NCBI GenBank assembly: GCA_002360455.1
Contig: DEQQ01000024.1
Location: 21,248-85,247, forward strand
Direction: 5' to 3'
Source: Saprospiraceae bacterium UBA3362
GTDB taxonomy: Bacteria > Bacteroidota > Bacteroidia > Chitinophagales > Saprospiraceae
Length of the DNA: 64,000 nt
Shown here: positions 54,216 through 62,204 of the stretch, in pieces
How the letters are laid out: each line of letters opens with the position of its first letter
Position numbering within the stretch: position 1 is the first letter of the stretch
The notes under the pieces: model-generated
Databases searched by the model: none
What the model was told of the DNA's origin: nothing
The model's input: the letters and a program-made list of their open reading frames with translations, nothing else
Position numbers and translations under genes: made by a program

Positions 54216-56291
54216 TTACATTTTACTAACAACCAACTTAACAGTTGCAAGCTGGGTAGCATTTTGTGCTCTAACAATGTAGACGCCTTCCGCAAGATCA
54301 GAAGTATTAATTTCAAATTGAGAGTTAAATCCTTTTGAAGATCTAAGTTTTCTGCCTTGCTGATCATACAAATCAACTTGGACTCCCTCTCCAAAATTTA
54401 CAAATTTGGACAGATCCAACACTGTATAATCTTGAGCCGGATTGGGTTTCAAATAAACCAATTCTGATAAATCAATCTGATCTGTAGAAGTTTCTACAGT
54501 GACATCCGCCCTGCCGCTTTGATAAACAAATTTACTGACAGGATCTTGAATGAACTGAACTACCTCCAGATTGGTAAAATCTTCTACACAATGCTCAGTG
54601 GCATGATTAATATGATTTGCCTGCTGTCCATCCAGAGGCAATCTATAATTGCCATTAAACGTATAATTGAGCGGGAATGTTTGTTTAACATATTGCTTAA
54701 ATTCCGGCAAAACTGCTCCTGTATTGGTTGGTAACATTTTTTTCATCACATGATAAAATTCAACTTCCCCATTCGTTTTCACATTCTTTTTTGTAATTTT
54801 TTCATTGATCGCTGTATACAGAACCAAACCGGTTGGAAAATCAAGCAATGCATTGATATCGGTAGAGATTTTTACAGTTTTTCCTGTAACAGTAGCTTTT
54901 GGACTGATGCTGAAAAAAGCTGGAATACCCGCAGCATCTTGGTACATTTTTTCTGAATAAATCTGAGGATTTATTTTGGTCTGTCCATCAAGGACTAAGG
55001 TAGGAACTGACCCAATGCCATTATAAAAAGTTCCTCTATTTCTACCTTCTTGTGTAGTATAAGGATCTCCTGTTCCAGGAAAATAAAATTGATATTTTAT
55101 GCTTGTGTAATTCTCATCATTAGACAGCAAAACAAGCTCAAGCTGTTCATTTCCAGGCTTACACGGTGGGCAGGTGGATGAAGTAAAGGTCTCATGCAGC
55201 ACCCTTCTTTGGACGAAAGAGTCTACAAGAGTTAACGGACCTAGAACCTCATTATTTCTTATTCCATCTGTTTGAGAATTATTCAAATTTGACAACCACA
55301 TTTTCACGTTATATTCTCCTGATTTGTTAGAATACGGCGTTTTTGTCGATATATCAAAGCGCTCTCCTTGTGCAACATTAATTGCAACCCCTTTATCAGT
55401 CACCGTTGCAGAGCCATTAACCGAATAATTGACATCAACCGATGTAATGGTTTCTGTTCCTGTGTTTCTGAAAGTCCCATTAAATTGCATTGGCAATTTA
55501 GCCGTTGGGTTGTATCTTAAATTATTGTACTTGAACCCTTCTATATCAAGTTTAGGTCTTGTACCTGGTACAAATTCATGAAAAATATTGTCCACGGATG
55601 ATGGAAGCTCAGTCGATTTGAAAGCATATTTTGGAGAACCCGTAAGCTGAATCGCATTAGATTTATCCAACTGTATTCCCATGGTAACCTCTGTCTTACC
55701 TGTACAAATATTTCCATTTTCCACACAAAGTGTTCTTTGCTCGACGAGATAAATATAGTTGCTCGTTTCTTCTAACACGATGGATCCATAGAAATACCCT
55801 GCAGCCTTTAATCCTCTCTGATGGTATGAGTCAAACATGATCCAAAATTGTCTGTTTGGAGCTGTTCCAAAAGTCTTAGTAACAACATAATCTCCTGCCC
55901 AACAACCCAAGCCCCAGATACAAATTGATTTGTTAGGAACCTTGGCAGAAGGCAAAGCTTCATTTATGGAATCCAAACCAACAACAGCAGCGGTATCAAA
56001 AGTGACAATACCTGCTGGTGAAACTTTGTAATGAGTAACCTTGGAGCCATTGAAGCTAAAGTTAAAAGGAATAGCCAATGTCTTGGAATAAGCTGTGGTG
56101 GTTTTATTGGTTGCACCTAAAATAGTGGTCCATCCGGCAACCAAACCTCCTCCGGGAGGATATTCAGTATCTGTATTCAAGTTTTTAGGATTTACTTGAT
56201 AATCTTCCCATGTCAAATAATGATATTCTTGGGAAAAAAGATACGGCACAACTAGCCAAACAAAAACCAAAGATGTAAAAAGTCTTTTCAT
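54216..56291 (-). CDS. Type IX-secreted protein with Omp28/thioredoxin-like CPPC domain
   Basis: The 691-residue protein starts at ATG 56291 with signal peptide MKRLFTSLVFVWLVVPYLFS. Residues ~20-240 form a beta-rich lectin-like region (AIPFNFSFNGSKVTHYKVSP), ~250-345 an Ig-like adhesion repeat (DVNYSVNGSATVTDKGVAIN). From about 360 the Omp28-related thioredoxin-like domain begins, with ETFTSSTCPPCKPGNEQLE carrying CxxC near residue 375 and GIGSVPTLVLDGQ with the cis-Pro. The C-terminus (DLAEGVYIVRAQN, then KLVVSKM) is a type A sorting domain. A surface thiol-disulfide role is possible but not shown. Confidence 0.85.
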   Translation of the reverse strand: MKRLFTSLVFVWLVVPYLFSQEYHYLTWEDYQVNPKNLNTDTEYPPGGGLVAGWTTILGATNKTTTAYSKTLAIPFNFSFNGSKVTHYKVSPAGIVTFDTAAVVGLDSINEALPSAKVPNKSICIWGLGCWAGDYVVTKTFGTAPNRQFWIMFDSYHQRGLKAAGYFYGSIVLEETSNYIYLVEQRTLCVENGNICTGKTEVTMGIQLDKSNAIQLTGSPKYAFKSTELPSSVDNIFHEFVPGTRPKLDIEGFKYNNLRYNPTAKLPMQFNGTFRNTGTETITSVDVNYSVNGSATVTDKGVAINVAQGERFDISTKTPYSNKSGEYNVKMWLSNLNNSQTDGIRNNEVLGPLTLVDSFVQRRVLHETFTSSTCPPCKPGNEQLELVLLSNDENYTSIKYQFYFPGTGDPYTTQEGRNRGTFYNGIGSVPTLVLDGQTKINPQIYSEKMYQDAAGIPAFFSISPKATVTGKTVKISTDINALLDFPTGLVLYTAINEKITKKNVKTNGEVEFYHVMKKMLPTNTGAVLPEFKQYVKQTFPLNYTFNGNYRLPLDGQQANHINHATEHCVEDFTNLEVVQFIQDPVSKFVYQSGRADVTVETSTDQIDLSELVYLKPNPAQDYTVLDLSKFVNFGEGVQVDLYDQQGRKLRSSKGFNSQFEINTSDLAEGVYIVRAQNATQLATVKLVVSKM

Positions 56292-56414
56292 TTAGTAAAA
56301 TTTGAATGTGAATTTAAGCTAATTCTTTTATTATTCAATGTTAAATCTTTAGTCTATATATATTAATTCCATTACTATATATAAATAAATAATAATTAAT
56401 TTATTATAAATAAA

Positions 56415-57080
56415 TTAAACTTTTAATGTATCTGAAACAGTCTCCAGGTGCTCGTAGTCGGAAAGGGAGCCTATGAATTTTTCTGACAACAACTTTGAGA
56501 CAAAGGCAAAGACCATTGCTGCCACTAAATCATAGCTGTAATGCACATGTTGGCACAATAAAAAATAAGCTAAAAATAGACTTAACAAGCCAAAAATCCA
56601 TTTTAGCAGCCTGCCTTCCATATACAAAAAAATCAAAAACATGGAAGCCATGTGCCCTGAGAAAAACAGATCCCTTTTAAGAAATCCATTATGCAAAAGC
56701 AGGCTGTTTACCACAGGATCATAAAGTTCTATCAATCCACTTGGTTCGATAAAGGGAACAGCGAGGATGCAGATCAGCCGGATGAGGTACATTGTCCCGA
56801 AACTATAAAGAATAGTAAGCAATTTGTGTGGACGACTCAACACATAAAAGAATCCAAATAAAATAGAACAATACTCAATTACAAATATGGCAGTCGAAAA
56901 ATTTTGTGGTTCGAACATGGTCAGAATAGGATCAAATGGCCTGAATCCATCTCGAGTCTCGATAGAAGGCAAATAAAATTTATTCACCATTTTTATTAGG
57001 TAAATATACACTAAGCCCAAACCAACCAAAGCGAAATATTTGGCTTTCTGGAATTTGTAAATTTTATTATTGACGACCAA
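56415..57080 (-). CDS. PAP2-like integral membrane protein
   Basis: The 221-residue protein has about six membrane helices. KRDLFFSGHMASMFLIF (near 133-150) and HVHYSYDLVAAMVFAF (near 179-194) correspond to the SGH...H(Y)xxD catalytic motifs of the PAP2 C-terminal (sphingomyelin-synthase-like) family, so it may be a lipid phosphatase or phosphotransferase. The classic KxxxxxxRP motif is not obvious. It stands alone between 123-bp and 216-bp gaps. Substrate unknown. Confidence 0.72.
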   Translation of the reverse strand: MVVNNKIYKFQKAKYFALVGLGLVYIYLIKMVNKFYLPSIETRDGFRPFDPILTMFEPQNFSTAIFVIEYCSILFGFFYVLSRPHKLLTILYSFGTMYLIRLICILAVPFIEPSGLIELYDPVVNSLLLHNGFLKRDLFFSGHMASMFLIFLYMEGRLLKWIFGLLSLFLAYFLLCQHVHYSYDLVAAMVFAFVSKLLSEKFIGSLSDYEHLETVSDTLKV

Positions 57081-57296
57081 TAGAACTCGAATTTTGAATA
57101 AAATGATGCCTTTGTGAAAATAAAACGCAAATATAATATAGGCTTAACATTTCATAATCAACAGGCTAAAGTTTTATCCTAATTTCAATTTATATTAATT
57201 TTATAATTAATATATAAAATAAAGATTTACAATCACAAAAACCAAAGTGGCTAATCCTTTACTTTTTTATGGTTTCTCTATGAAAGCATCACCAAG

Positions 57297-57845
57297 TCAA
57301 TCCCTGCCAAATACTTCTCGATACAAATCCTGACTGGCAAGAACTATTTCTATCGCCTTAGGAGCTGGGCTAAATTCACTCACCTCTACCATTTTATTCT
57401 CAAGAACTGTGTATTGTTCAAAAAACTGAACAAGTTCGCTCTTCCAATATTCCGGCAGATGCTGAACAGATTCAATAAAATTAACACTGGGATCAAAGCA
57501 AGCTACAGCAATAATTTTATCATCCATTTTACCTCTATCTTGCATATGCATCACGCCAATTATTCTGGATCTCACCAAACAAAGAGGAACAATATCAATT
57601 TGCGACAACACTAAGATATCCAATGGGTCACCATCATCTCCTAAGGTCTGTGGAATAAAGCCATAGTTTACAGGATATACCAATGAGGACTTCAAAACCC
57701 TGTCTAATTTGATTAATCCCGACTCTTTGTCAAGTTCGTATTTTGATTTTGTACCCTTGCTAATTTCGACAATTCCATTGATCTCTGTTCCTTTGAGATC
57801 AGCATTAATCCCATGCCAAGGATGAGAAATGGTTTGTTTAATCAT
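57297..57845 (-). CDS. ppa: Inorganic pyrophosphatase
   Basis: Family I pyrophosphatase hydrolyses PPi released by biosynthesis. The 182-residue protein has the signature DDGDPLDILVL with metal-binding aspartates (near 69-79), the substrate-binding KSKYELDKESG and VYPVNYGFIPQTLGD, and late PPase residues in LPEYWKSELVQFFEQYTVLE. Length is close to the typical 175. It is divergent from the DUF4403 gene, 58 bp apart. Confidence 0.95.
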   Translation of the reverse strand: MIKQTISHPWHGINADLKGTEINGIVEISKGTKSKYELDKESGLIKLDRVLKSSLVYPVNYGFIPQTLGDDGDPLDILVLSQIDIVPLCLVRSRIIGVMHMQDRGKMDDKIIAVACFDPSVNFIESVQHLPEYWKSELVQFFEQYTVLENKMVEVSEFSPAPKAIEIVLASQDLYREVFGRD

Positions 57846-57886
57846 GAGCTTCTAGGTATACTTTGAAAGTAGTAACTTTGAAGCTC
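57846..57886. promoter_or_regulatory. Inverted repeat and -7 element between ppa and the DUF4403 gene
   Basis: GAGCTTC (57846-57852) and GAAGCTC (57880-57886) form a 7-bp inverted repeat across the short divergent gap. Inside it, TAACTTTG (57873-57880) matches TAnnTTTG on the plus strand, 23 bp before the GTG start of the DUF4403 gene. Operator function is a guess from position. Confidence 0.35.
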
Positions 57887-57903
57887 AGAAAAAAGTTTTA
57901 TTG

Positions 57904-59253
57904 GTGAAACAATATTTTATTCTAATTCTTATCGGCTGCATCGCTTGCAGTAAAAAAAATTTTCCAAATCCAATTCCAATCTCGCAAGACATGCCCATTC
58001 CTCCTCTCCCCTCTTCGCAGGCTCAAGTACCCATAAGCATTAATAAGAATGAACTTCATATCATGCTCAAAGAGCAATTGAATGAAGCTATGAAAAACGG
58101 TTTTTTGATAGACGGAAAGTATCTGTGTCAAATTGAAATGACAAACCTTCCATCGGTTTCAGGTCATGACAATCAATTGAATCTAGAGCTGCCTCTTCAT
58201 GTAGCTCTTAGCCTTCCATCGACTGGCGAAAACATCCAAGCTGAAGGACAGCTCAAGCTCAAGACCTCCACATCTTTGGAAATTTTTGAGAAAAAATTAT
58301 TAAGCAATACGCAGATCACGGAACACCAATGGGTCAATGCTCCGGTGCTCAAGGTCATGGGACTGCCCATACCTATCCAAGGGATTGCAAATTCAATATT
58401 AAATTGGACAAAATCTAGTATATGCAAACAGCTTGACCAACAGCTTCAAACACAGTTTAATTTTATTCAACTGGAACAGAGATTGCAAAGCTATTTTTCA
58501 TCTCCTGTATGGTCCACTGAAGATTCTATTATTCATATATTCATCGGAGCACAAGAAATGGCAGTAGGAAACTTATTTACCACTTCAGAAGAGTTGATCA
58601 TTCCTGTCATTTTCTATTTTGAATCTATAATATCCGAACAAAGATCAACAGATCTTAATCAGGAGATTTCATTCACCACAAGGCCTCTTGCCGAAGATAT
58701 ATCCACAATAAAAATTCAATCCAGAATTCCACTCAATTATATAGAACAATTGGTTAGAGAGGCTACCTATCAACAAAGTTTTGGGAATTCCTTGTTTAAA
58801 TTTGAAATCAGTAAAATTCGATTGACAGGAATGGACAAAGAGCTGACTATTTTATTAGATGTTAAAGGTGGCTTTGAAGGCAAACTAAAATTAAGTTGTC
58901 AGCCCGAATTTGATTCAAATAAAAAACAAATTCTTTTGAATCAATTCAAAATGGAAATTACTGAAGGTAAAAAAATGGAAAAAGGACTTTACTCCATTTT
59001 TGAAGGACTTATCAATGGCAGGGTAAAAAGCACATTGGAGGATCAAATCAACAACATGAAAAAAGATATGATGGACACTCTGCAAATAAAATTCAAGAAC
59101 TATGAGGTGAAACCCGGAATACTGTATAAAGCAGAGTTGTTAGATCATAATATTCAGCACTTTTCTATTGTAAAGGACAGAATGTATTTTAACCTCGGAC
59201 TTAAACTAAAATCCAAATTGGAAGTCTATCAACTGAGTTCAATAAAAAATTAA
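57904..59253 (+). CDS. DUF4403-family lipoprotein
   Basis: I start the gene at GTG 57904 (MKQYFILILIGCIACSKK, lipobox Cys15); TTG 57901 is adjacent and equally possible. The 449-residue protein has a proline-rich linker (ISQDMPIPPLPSSQAQVP), then VPISINKNELHIMLKEQL and repeated amphipathic strands and helices (LPLHVALSLPSTGE, ISFTTRPLAEDI, KIRLTGMDKELTILLDVKGGFEGKL cut here), like the two-lobed DUF4403 fold related to lipid-transfer TULIP proteins. Role unknown. Confidence 0.65.
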   Translation: MKQYFILILIGCIACSKKNFPNPIPISQDMPIPPLPSSQAQVPISINKNELHIMLKEQLNEAMKNGFLIDGKYLCQIEMTNLPSVSGHDNQLNLELPLHVALSLPSTGENIQAEGQLKLKTSTSLEIFEKKLLSNTQITEHQWVNAPVLKVMGLPIPIQGIANSILNWTKSSICKQLDQQLQTQFNFIQLEQRLQSYFSSPVWSTEDSIIHIFIGAQEMAVGNLFTTSEELIIPVIFYFESIISEQRSTDLNQEISFTTRPLAEDISTIKIQSRIPLNYIEQLVREATYQQSFGNSLFKFEISKIRLTGMDKELTILLDVKGGFEGKLKLSCQPEFDSNKKQILLNQFKMEITEGKKMEKGLYSIFEGLINGRVKSTLEDQINNMKKDMMDTLQIKFKNYEVKPGILYKAELLDHNIQHFSIVKDRMYFNLGLKLKSKLEVYQLSSIKN

Positions 59254-59318
59254 AACCAAAAATATGCTATCCTACTTTAACTGTATTTCCATTTAACTAA
59301 ACCAATTCTTTATTGATA

Positions 59319-60512
59319 ATGCCAAGCATGATTAGAATAATTATGATATTGCTCCTTACTGCCCGCATTGGTTTTTGTCAAATTCCAAAGCTCTATATCC
59401 ATTTGGTATCTCACAATGAGCCTAACGAAAATTTACAAACCCCACTAAATTATTCGAAAGCAAAAACTAATTTATTGCGAATGGCAGAACTTGTCGATCG
59501 CAAGAATGTAAAATGGAATTTACAAACATCTGATGGATTAGTTTTAGGCGCACTTAGTGACCAAGCTAACAGCTCGACAAATATTTTTAAGATTCTATCT
59601 GATGCATCTTATACAGACAATATTGAAATTGATCCGCGATCAAAAAACAGCGGAGGAAGAAATATAGCAGACCAATGGTATCTCCTCGATTCATTGGGGG
59701 CCAATCCAACTTTCCATTTGGGTGGCTGTATTTACTCCACCACCAACCCTTCAATACAACCCATAGACTGGGAACAATACAGGAATCCAATCATCGGAAA
59801 TATATACCACAATTCTTGGCAATGCCAATTGATAACCGGAGCCGGAAGCTATCCTCCTCACACTAACGACCTGAATGATTTTGGAATATTTAAGCCGGAT
59901 ACTGCGAATAATTTTTACTCCCACAATCCTTCAAAAAATTTGTGGTGCATTGGAACAGGCTGTGCCCCTGTTTTGGATTCTTTGGATGATGAACAGCTCA
60001 TCTTTCAACTTATAAAAAATCAGGTTGACAGCATACAGTCGGAAAAATGGCCCGGTGACAAATTTTATGTTACAAGAATAATGACCAATCAACGAGAATA
60101 TGGATCCCTTTTCTTTGAAAAACTATCACGATTGCTGGACTCGCTCAATACTCTGCCAGCCGCACAATTGCAGTGGGCTACTATAGGGGAAACATTTGAG
60201 GCTTTTCAAGAATGGCAGAGTCAAAGCGGAAAGGATCATAGTCAATGGCGTTGTGGCAGACTAAGAACATCAGTTGGAGAGTATGAACTCAATACTCCGA
60301 TTACGATTTTCCCAAATCCCTCACACGGCATTTTCACCTTTCAATTTGCGGATCTTTCTCTACATGAAATCGAGCTTTTTGATCTCACAGGCAAAATAAA
60401 GCTTAAAGAAAATTTTCTTACAAATTCCAAACTTGATCTATCCAATTTTGCTGATGGTATTTATATCCTGAGAGTAGATCAAAAACTAAATTCTAAACTA
60501 ATAAAACAGTAA
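59319..60512 (+). CDS. Unknown secreted enzyme-like protein with type IX sorting tail
   Basis: The 397-residue protein starts at ATG 59319 (TTG 59313 is open too) with signal segment MIRIIMILLLTARIGFCQ. The mature start PKLYIHLVSHNEPNENLQ and later VKWNLQTSDGLVLGAL, NPTFHLGGCIYS and ITGAGSYPPHTND suggest an alpha/beta barrel enzyme with His and Asp/Glu near strand ends, somewhat like polysaccharide deacetylases; this is weak inference. The C-terminus (ITIFPNPSHGIFTFQFADLS, then FADGIYILRVDQ) is a type A sorting domain. It converges with the small RNA at 60622. Confidence 0.75.
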   Translation: MPSMIRIIMILLLTARIGFCQIPKLYIHLVSHNEPNENLQTPLNYSKAKTNLLRMAELVDRKNVKWNLQTSDGLVLGALSDQANSSTNIFKILSDASYTDNIEIDPRSKNSGGRNIADQWYLLDSLGANPTFHLGGCIYSTTNPSIQPIDWEQYRNPIIGNIYHNSWQCQLITGAGSYPPHTNDLNDFGIFKPDTANNFYSHNPSKNLWCIGTGCAPVLDSLDDEQLIFQLIKNQVDSIQSEKWPGDKFYVTRIMTNQREYGSLFFEKLSRLLDSLNTLPAAQLQWATIGETFEAFQEWQSQSGKDHSQWRCGRLRTSVGEYELNTPITIFPNPSHGIFTFQFADLSLHEIELFDLTGKIKLKENFLTNSKLDLSNFADGIYILRVDQKLNSKLIKQ

Positions 60513-60620
60513 AGTAGGAAGAAATCAAGATGACTGGGTCAGGTGGAGTAAAATTGCTCCAATTTTTCGTTGAATTGCATAAAGGATCATCAAGTTAAGG
60601 CGATAGCGATTAGTCCAAAC

Positions 60621-60654
60621 TAAAAAAAGAAAGGGGCATCAGAGCGACACCCCT
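60621..60654 (-). terminator. Intrinsic terminator of the small RNA
   Basis: On the minus strand AGGGGUGUC pairs with GAUGCCCCU around the loop GCUCU (nine pairs, including one U-G and one G-U), followed by TTTCTTTTTTT. The two wobble pairs become mismatches on the plus strand, so the hairpin belongs to a minus-strand transcript. Confidence 0.85.
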
Positions 60655-60769
60655 AACTTTAATAATAACACTATGAGAACACCCTTAGGAATAACATAAA
60701 AATCAAACATCAGATAAAAAGGAACTTATATGCTCCAAATTTACCAATTAGTCCGATTCTCATGAGAAG
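60622..60769 (-). ncRNA. Candidate small RNA of about 148 nt
   Basis: A full promoter at 60775-60803 and the terminator at 60621-60654 delimit a minus-strand transcript of about 148 nt with no plausible reading frame. The 5' end contains ATGAGAAT, which can pair with GTTCTCAT about 90 nt later (near 60673-60680), and inner segments (GGACTAATTGG against CCTAAGGG; CATAUAA against UUUUUAUG) allow a long imperfect rod, reminiscent of 6S RNA. The fold was drawn by eye. The nearest minus-strand gene start is more than 1 kb upstream, so the RNA is an independent unit. Identity unknown; 6S-like is a hypothesis. Confidence 0.65.
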
Positions 60770-60774
60770 TATAT

Positions 60775-60803
60775 CAAAGATACAACATTTATTTAATTCA
60801 CAA
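60775..60803 (-). promoter_or_regulatory. Promoter of the small RNA
   Basis: On the minus strand TTG (complement of 60801-60803), an 18-nt spacer and TATCTTTG (complement of 60775-60782), a perfect TAnnTTTG. An inverted repeat ACATTTATT/AATAAATGT (60785-60793, 60804-60812) covers the spacer and the -33 element and could be an operator or chance in AT-rich DNA. Confidence 0.7.
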
Positions 60804-60930
60804 AATAAATGTGATTGAAAATAAAAATTAATTTGAAATCGGTAGATTTTTAAAGCTCAGTTTTTTTCATTCCACCCCATTCGTTTGGTCTAAATAAGGG
60901 AGACTAATTTTTAAGACTTTCCTTTATTCT

Positions 60931-61035
60931 TTGCATGAAGAGTCTGTATGGTCAGGCCGGAACGGCCTGAGTGCGAAGCACGGAACGAAGTGAACCCAGT
61001 AAGGCTCTGACCCCGCTTTGGCGGGGGCATGCCCC
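60931..61035 (-). repeat. Dispersed hairpin element, copy 3 (degenerate ends)
   Basis: On the minus strand it begins GGGGCATGCCCC (61035-61024), a variant of the GGGCGTGCC end, then hairpin I CCCCGC-CAAA-GCGGGG (61026-61011), hairpin III GTGC-TTC-GCAC (60981-60971), hairpin II TCAGGCCG-TTC-CGGCCTGA (60970-60952) and the decayed end CTTCATGCAA (60940-60931). It follows the stop of the TolB-like gene in the same direction and precedes the small RNA promoter. Confidence 0.8.
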
Positions 61036-61075
61036 AATTTTATTCTTTAGAAACAAGCTAAAAAACTGAAATAAA

Positions 61076-62185
61076 TCAATCTTTCCACTCTGCTAAAAAC
61101 AAATTGGTATCGTGTGTGCCGCCGTTATTTCTGTTAGAAGAGAAAACAAGGTATTTTCCATTGGGCGAAAAGACGGGAAAAGCATCAAAACTAGAGTCGG
61201 CCGTTATTTTCTCCAACCCACTTCCATCCAAGTTGATCATATACAGGTTGAATTGAAACCCCTTGCTGCCGGCGTGATTGCTGGCGAAAATGACCTTTTG
61301 TCCGCTAGGATGAAAAAAAGGAGCCCAGTTGGCTTTGCCCAAGGACGTAAGTTGTTTTAGCTCTGACCCATCCGCGTTACAGACAAAGAGTTCCATGTTG
61401 GTTGGCTGCACAAGTCCCTGACTCAACAATTCTTTGTATTCTAGTTTGTCGCTATCGGTCTTAGGTCTTGAAGCTCTGAAGATAATTTTACTGCCATCTG
61501 GTGAAAAAAAAGCTCCTCCATCATAGCCTAATTCATTTGTGATTTGCTTCACATTATTACCATTAATGTCCATAGTATATAATTCGAGGTCTCCGCTTCT
61601 ATCTGAGGTAAAAACGATTTTATCTCCTCTTGGCGAGACTGTAGCTTCTGCATCATAGGATTGATTTTGAGTAAGTTGTTTTTTTATCGTTCCTTGTAAA
61701 TTGGATATGTAAATTTCGTAGTCAGGGAATAAAGGCCAAGTGTATTTTCCGCCAGGTTTTCTTGGTGCAACATGAGGACACATTTCTCCTGCACCTTGAG
61801 TGGAGGCGAACAAAATCAAGCTGTCTCCGGGTAAAAAATATGAACAGGTTGTTCTTCCTTTTTTAATAGATATATGCTTGGGTTTAGCTTGTTTGAGATC
61901 GTCTTCAAATGGCCTAAAATGATATATTTGATCACATTCTGCACCCCATTCTTTATAATCGGATTGAAAACAGAGAGCCTGCCCGTCAAAACTCCAATAA
62001 GCCTCAGCATTGTTTCCCCCAAAAGTGAGTTGTTTGACATTGACAAAATGTTTTTCAGACTCATAAACAAGGTTTGAGCCAGCTTTTTCTTGAGAATTTA
62101 TTTGCTCATTTTGATTGCTTTGTGTATTCTTGCAGCTCCCAAGTAAAATCGTCAGCCAAAGTATTAAAACAAAAGATTTATTCAT
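61076..62185 (-). CDS. TolB-like PD40 beta-propeller lipoprotein
   Basis: The 369-residue protein has a lipoprotein signal (MNKSFVLILWLTILLGSCKN, Cys18) and at least five PD40 blades: AYWSFDGQALCFQSDYKEW, DAEATVSPRGDKIVFTSDRS, GGAFFSPDGSKIIFRASRPK, WAPFFHPSGQKVIFASNHAG and AFPVFSPNGKYLVFSSNRN. A conserved CSYFLPGDSLILFASTQ block lies near 110. Relatives are annotated as WD40-like periplasmic proteins or peptidase-associated propellers; no peptidase domain follows. Its start is 19 bp from the divergent fhs start, so promoters must overlap coding sequence. Confidence 0.85.
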   Translation of the reverse strand: MNKSFVLILWLTILLGSCKNTQSNQNEQINSQEKAGSNLVYESEKHFVNVKQLTFGGNNAEAYWSFDGQALCFQSDYKEWGAECDQIYHFRPFEDDLKQAKPKHISIKKGRTTCSYFLPGDSLILFASTQGAGEMCPHVAPRKPGGKYTWPLFPDYEIYISNLQGTIKKQLTQNQSYDAEATVSPRGDKIVFTSDRSGDLELYTMDINGNNVKQITNELGYDGGAFFSPDGSKIIFRASRPKTDSDKLEYKELLSQGLVQPTNMELFVCNADGSELKQLTSLGKANWAPFFHPSGQKVIFASNHAGSKGFQFNLYMINLDGSGLEKITADSSFDAFPVFSPNGKYLVFSSNRNNGGTHDTNLFLAEWKD

Positions 62186-62204
62186 AATTCAATAAAAAAT
62201 TAAT

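Noticed and set aside
60673..60700. Eight-codon plus-strand frame (MRTPLGIT) opposite the small RNA
   Set aside because: There is no promoter or downstream gene on that strand; the sequence is explained by the minus-strand RNA.
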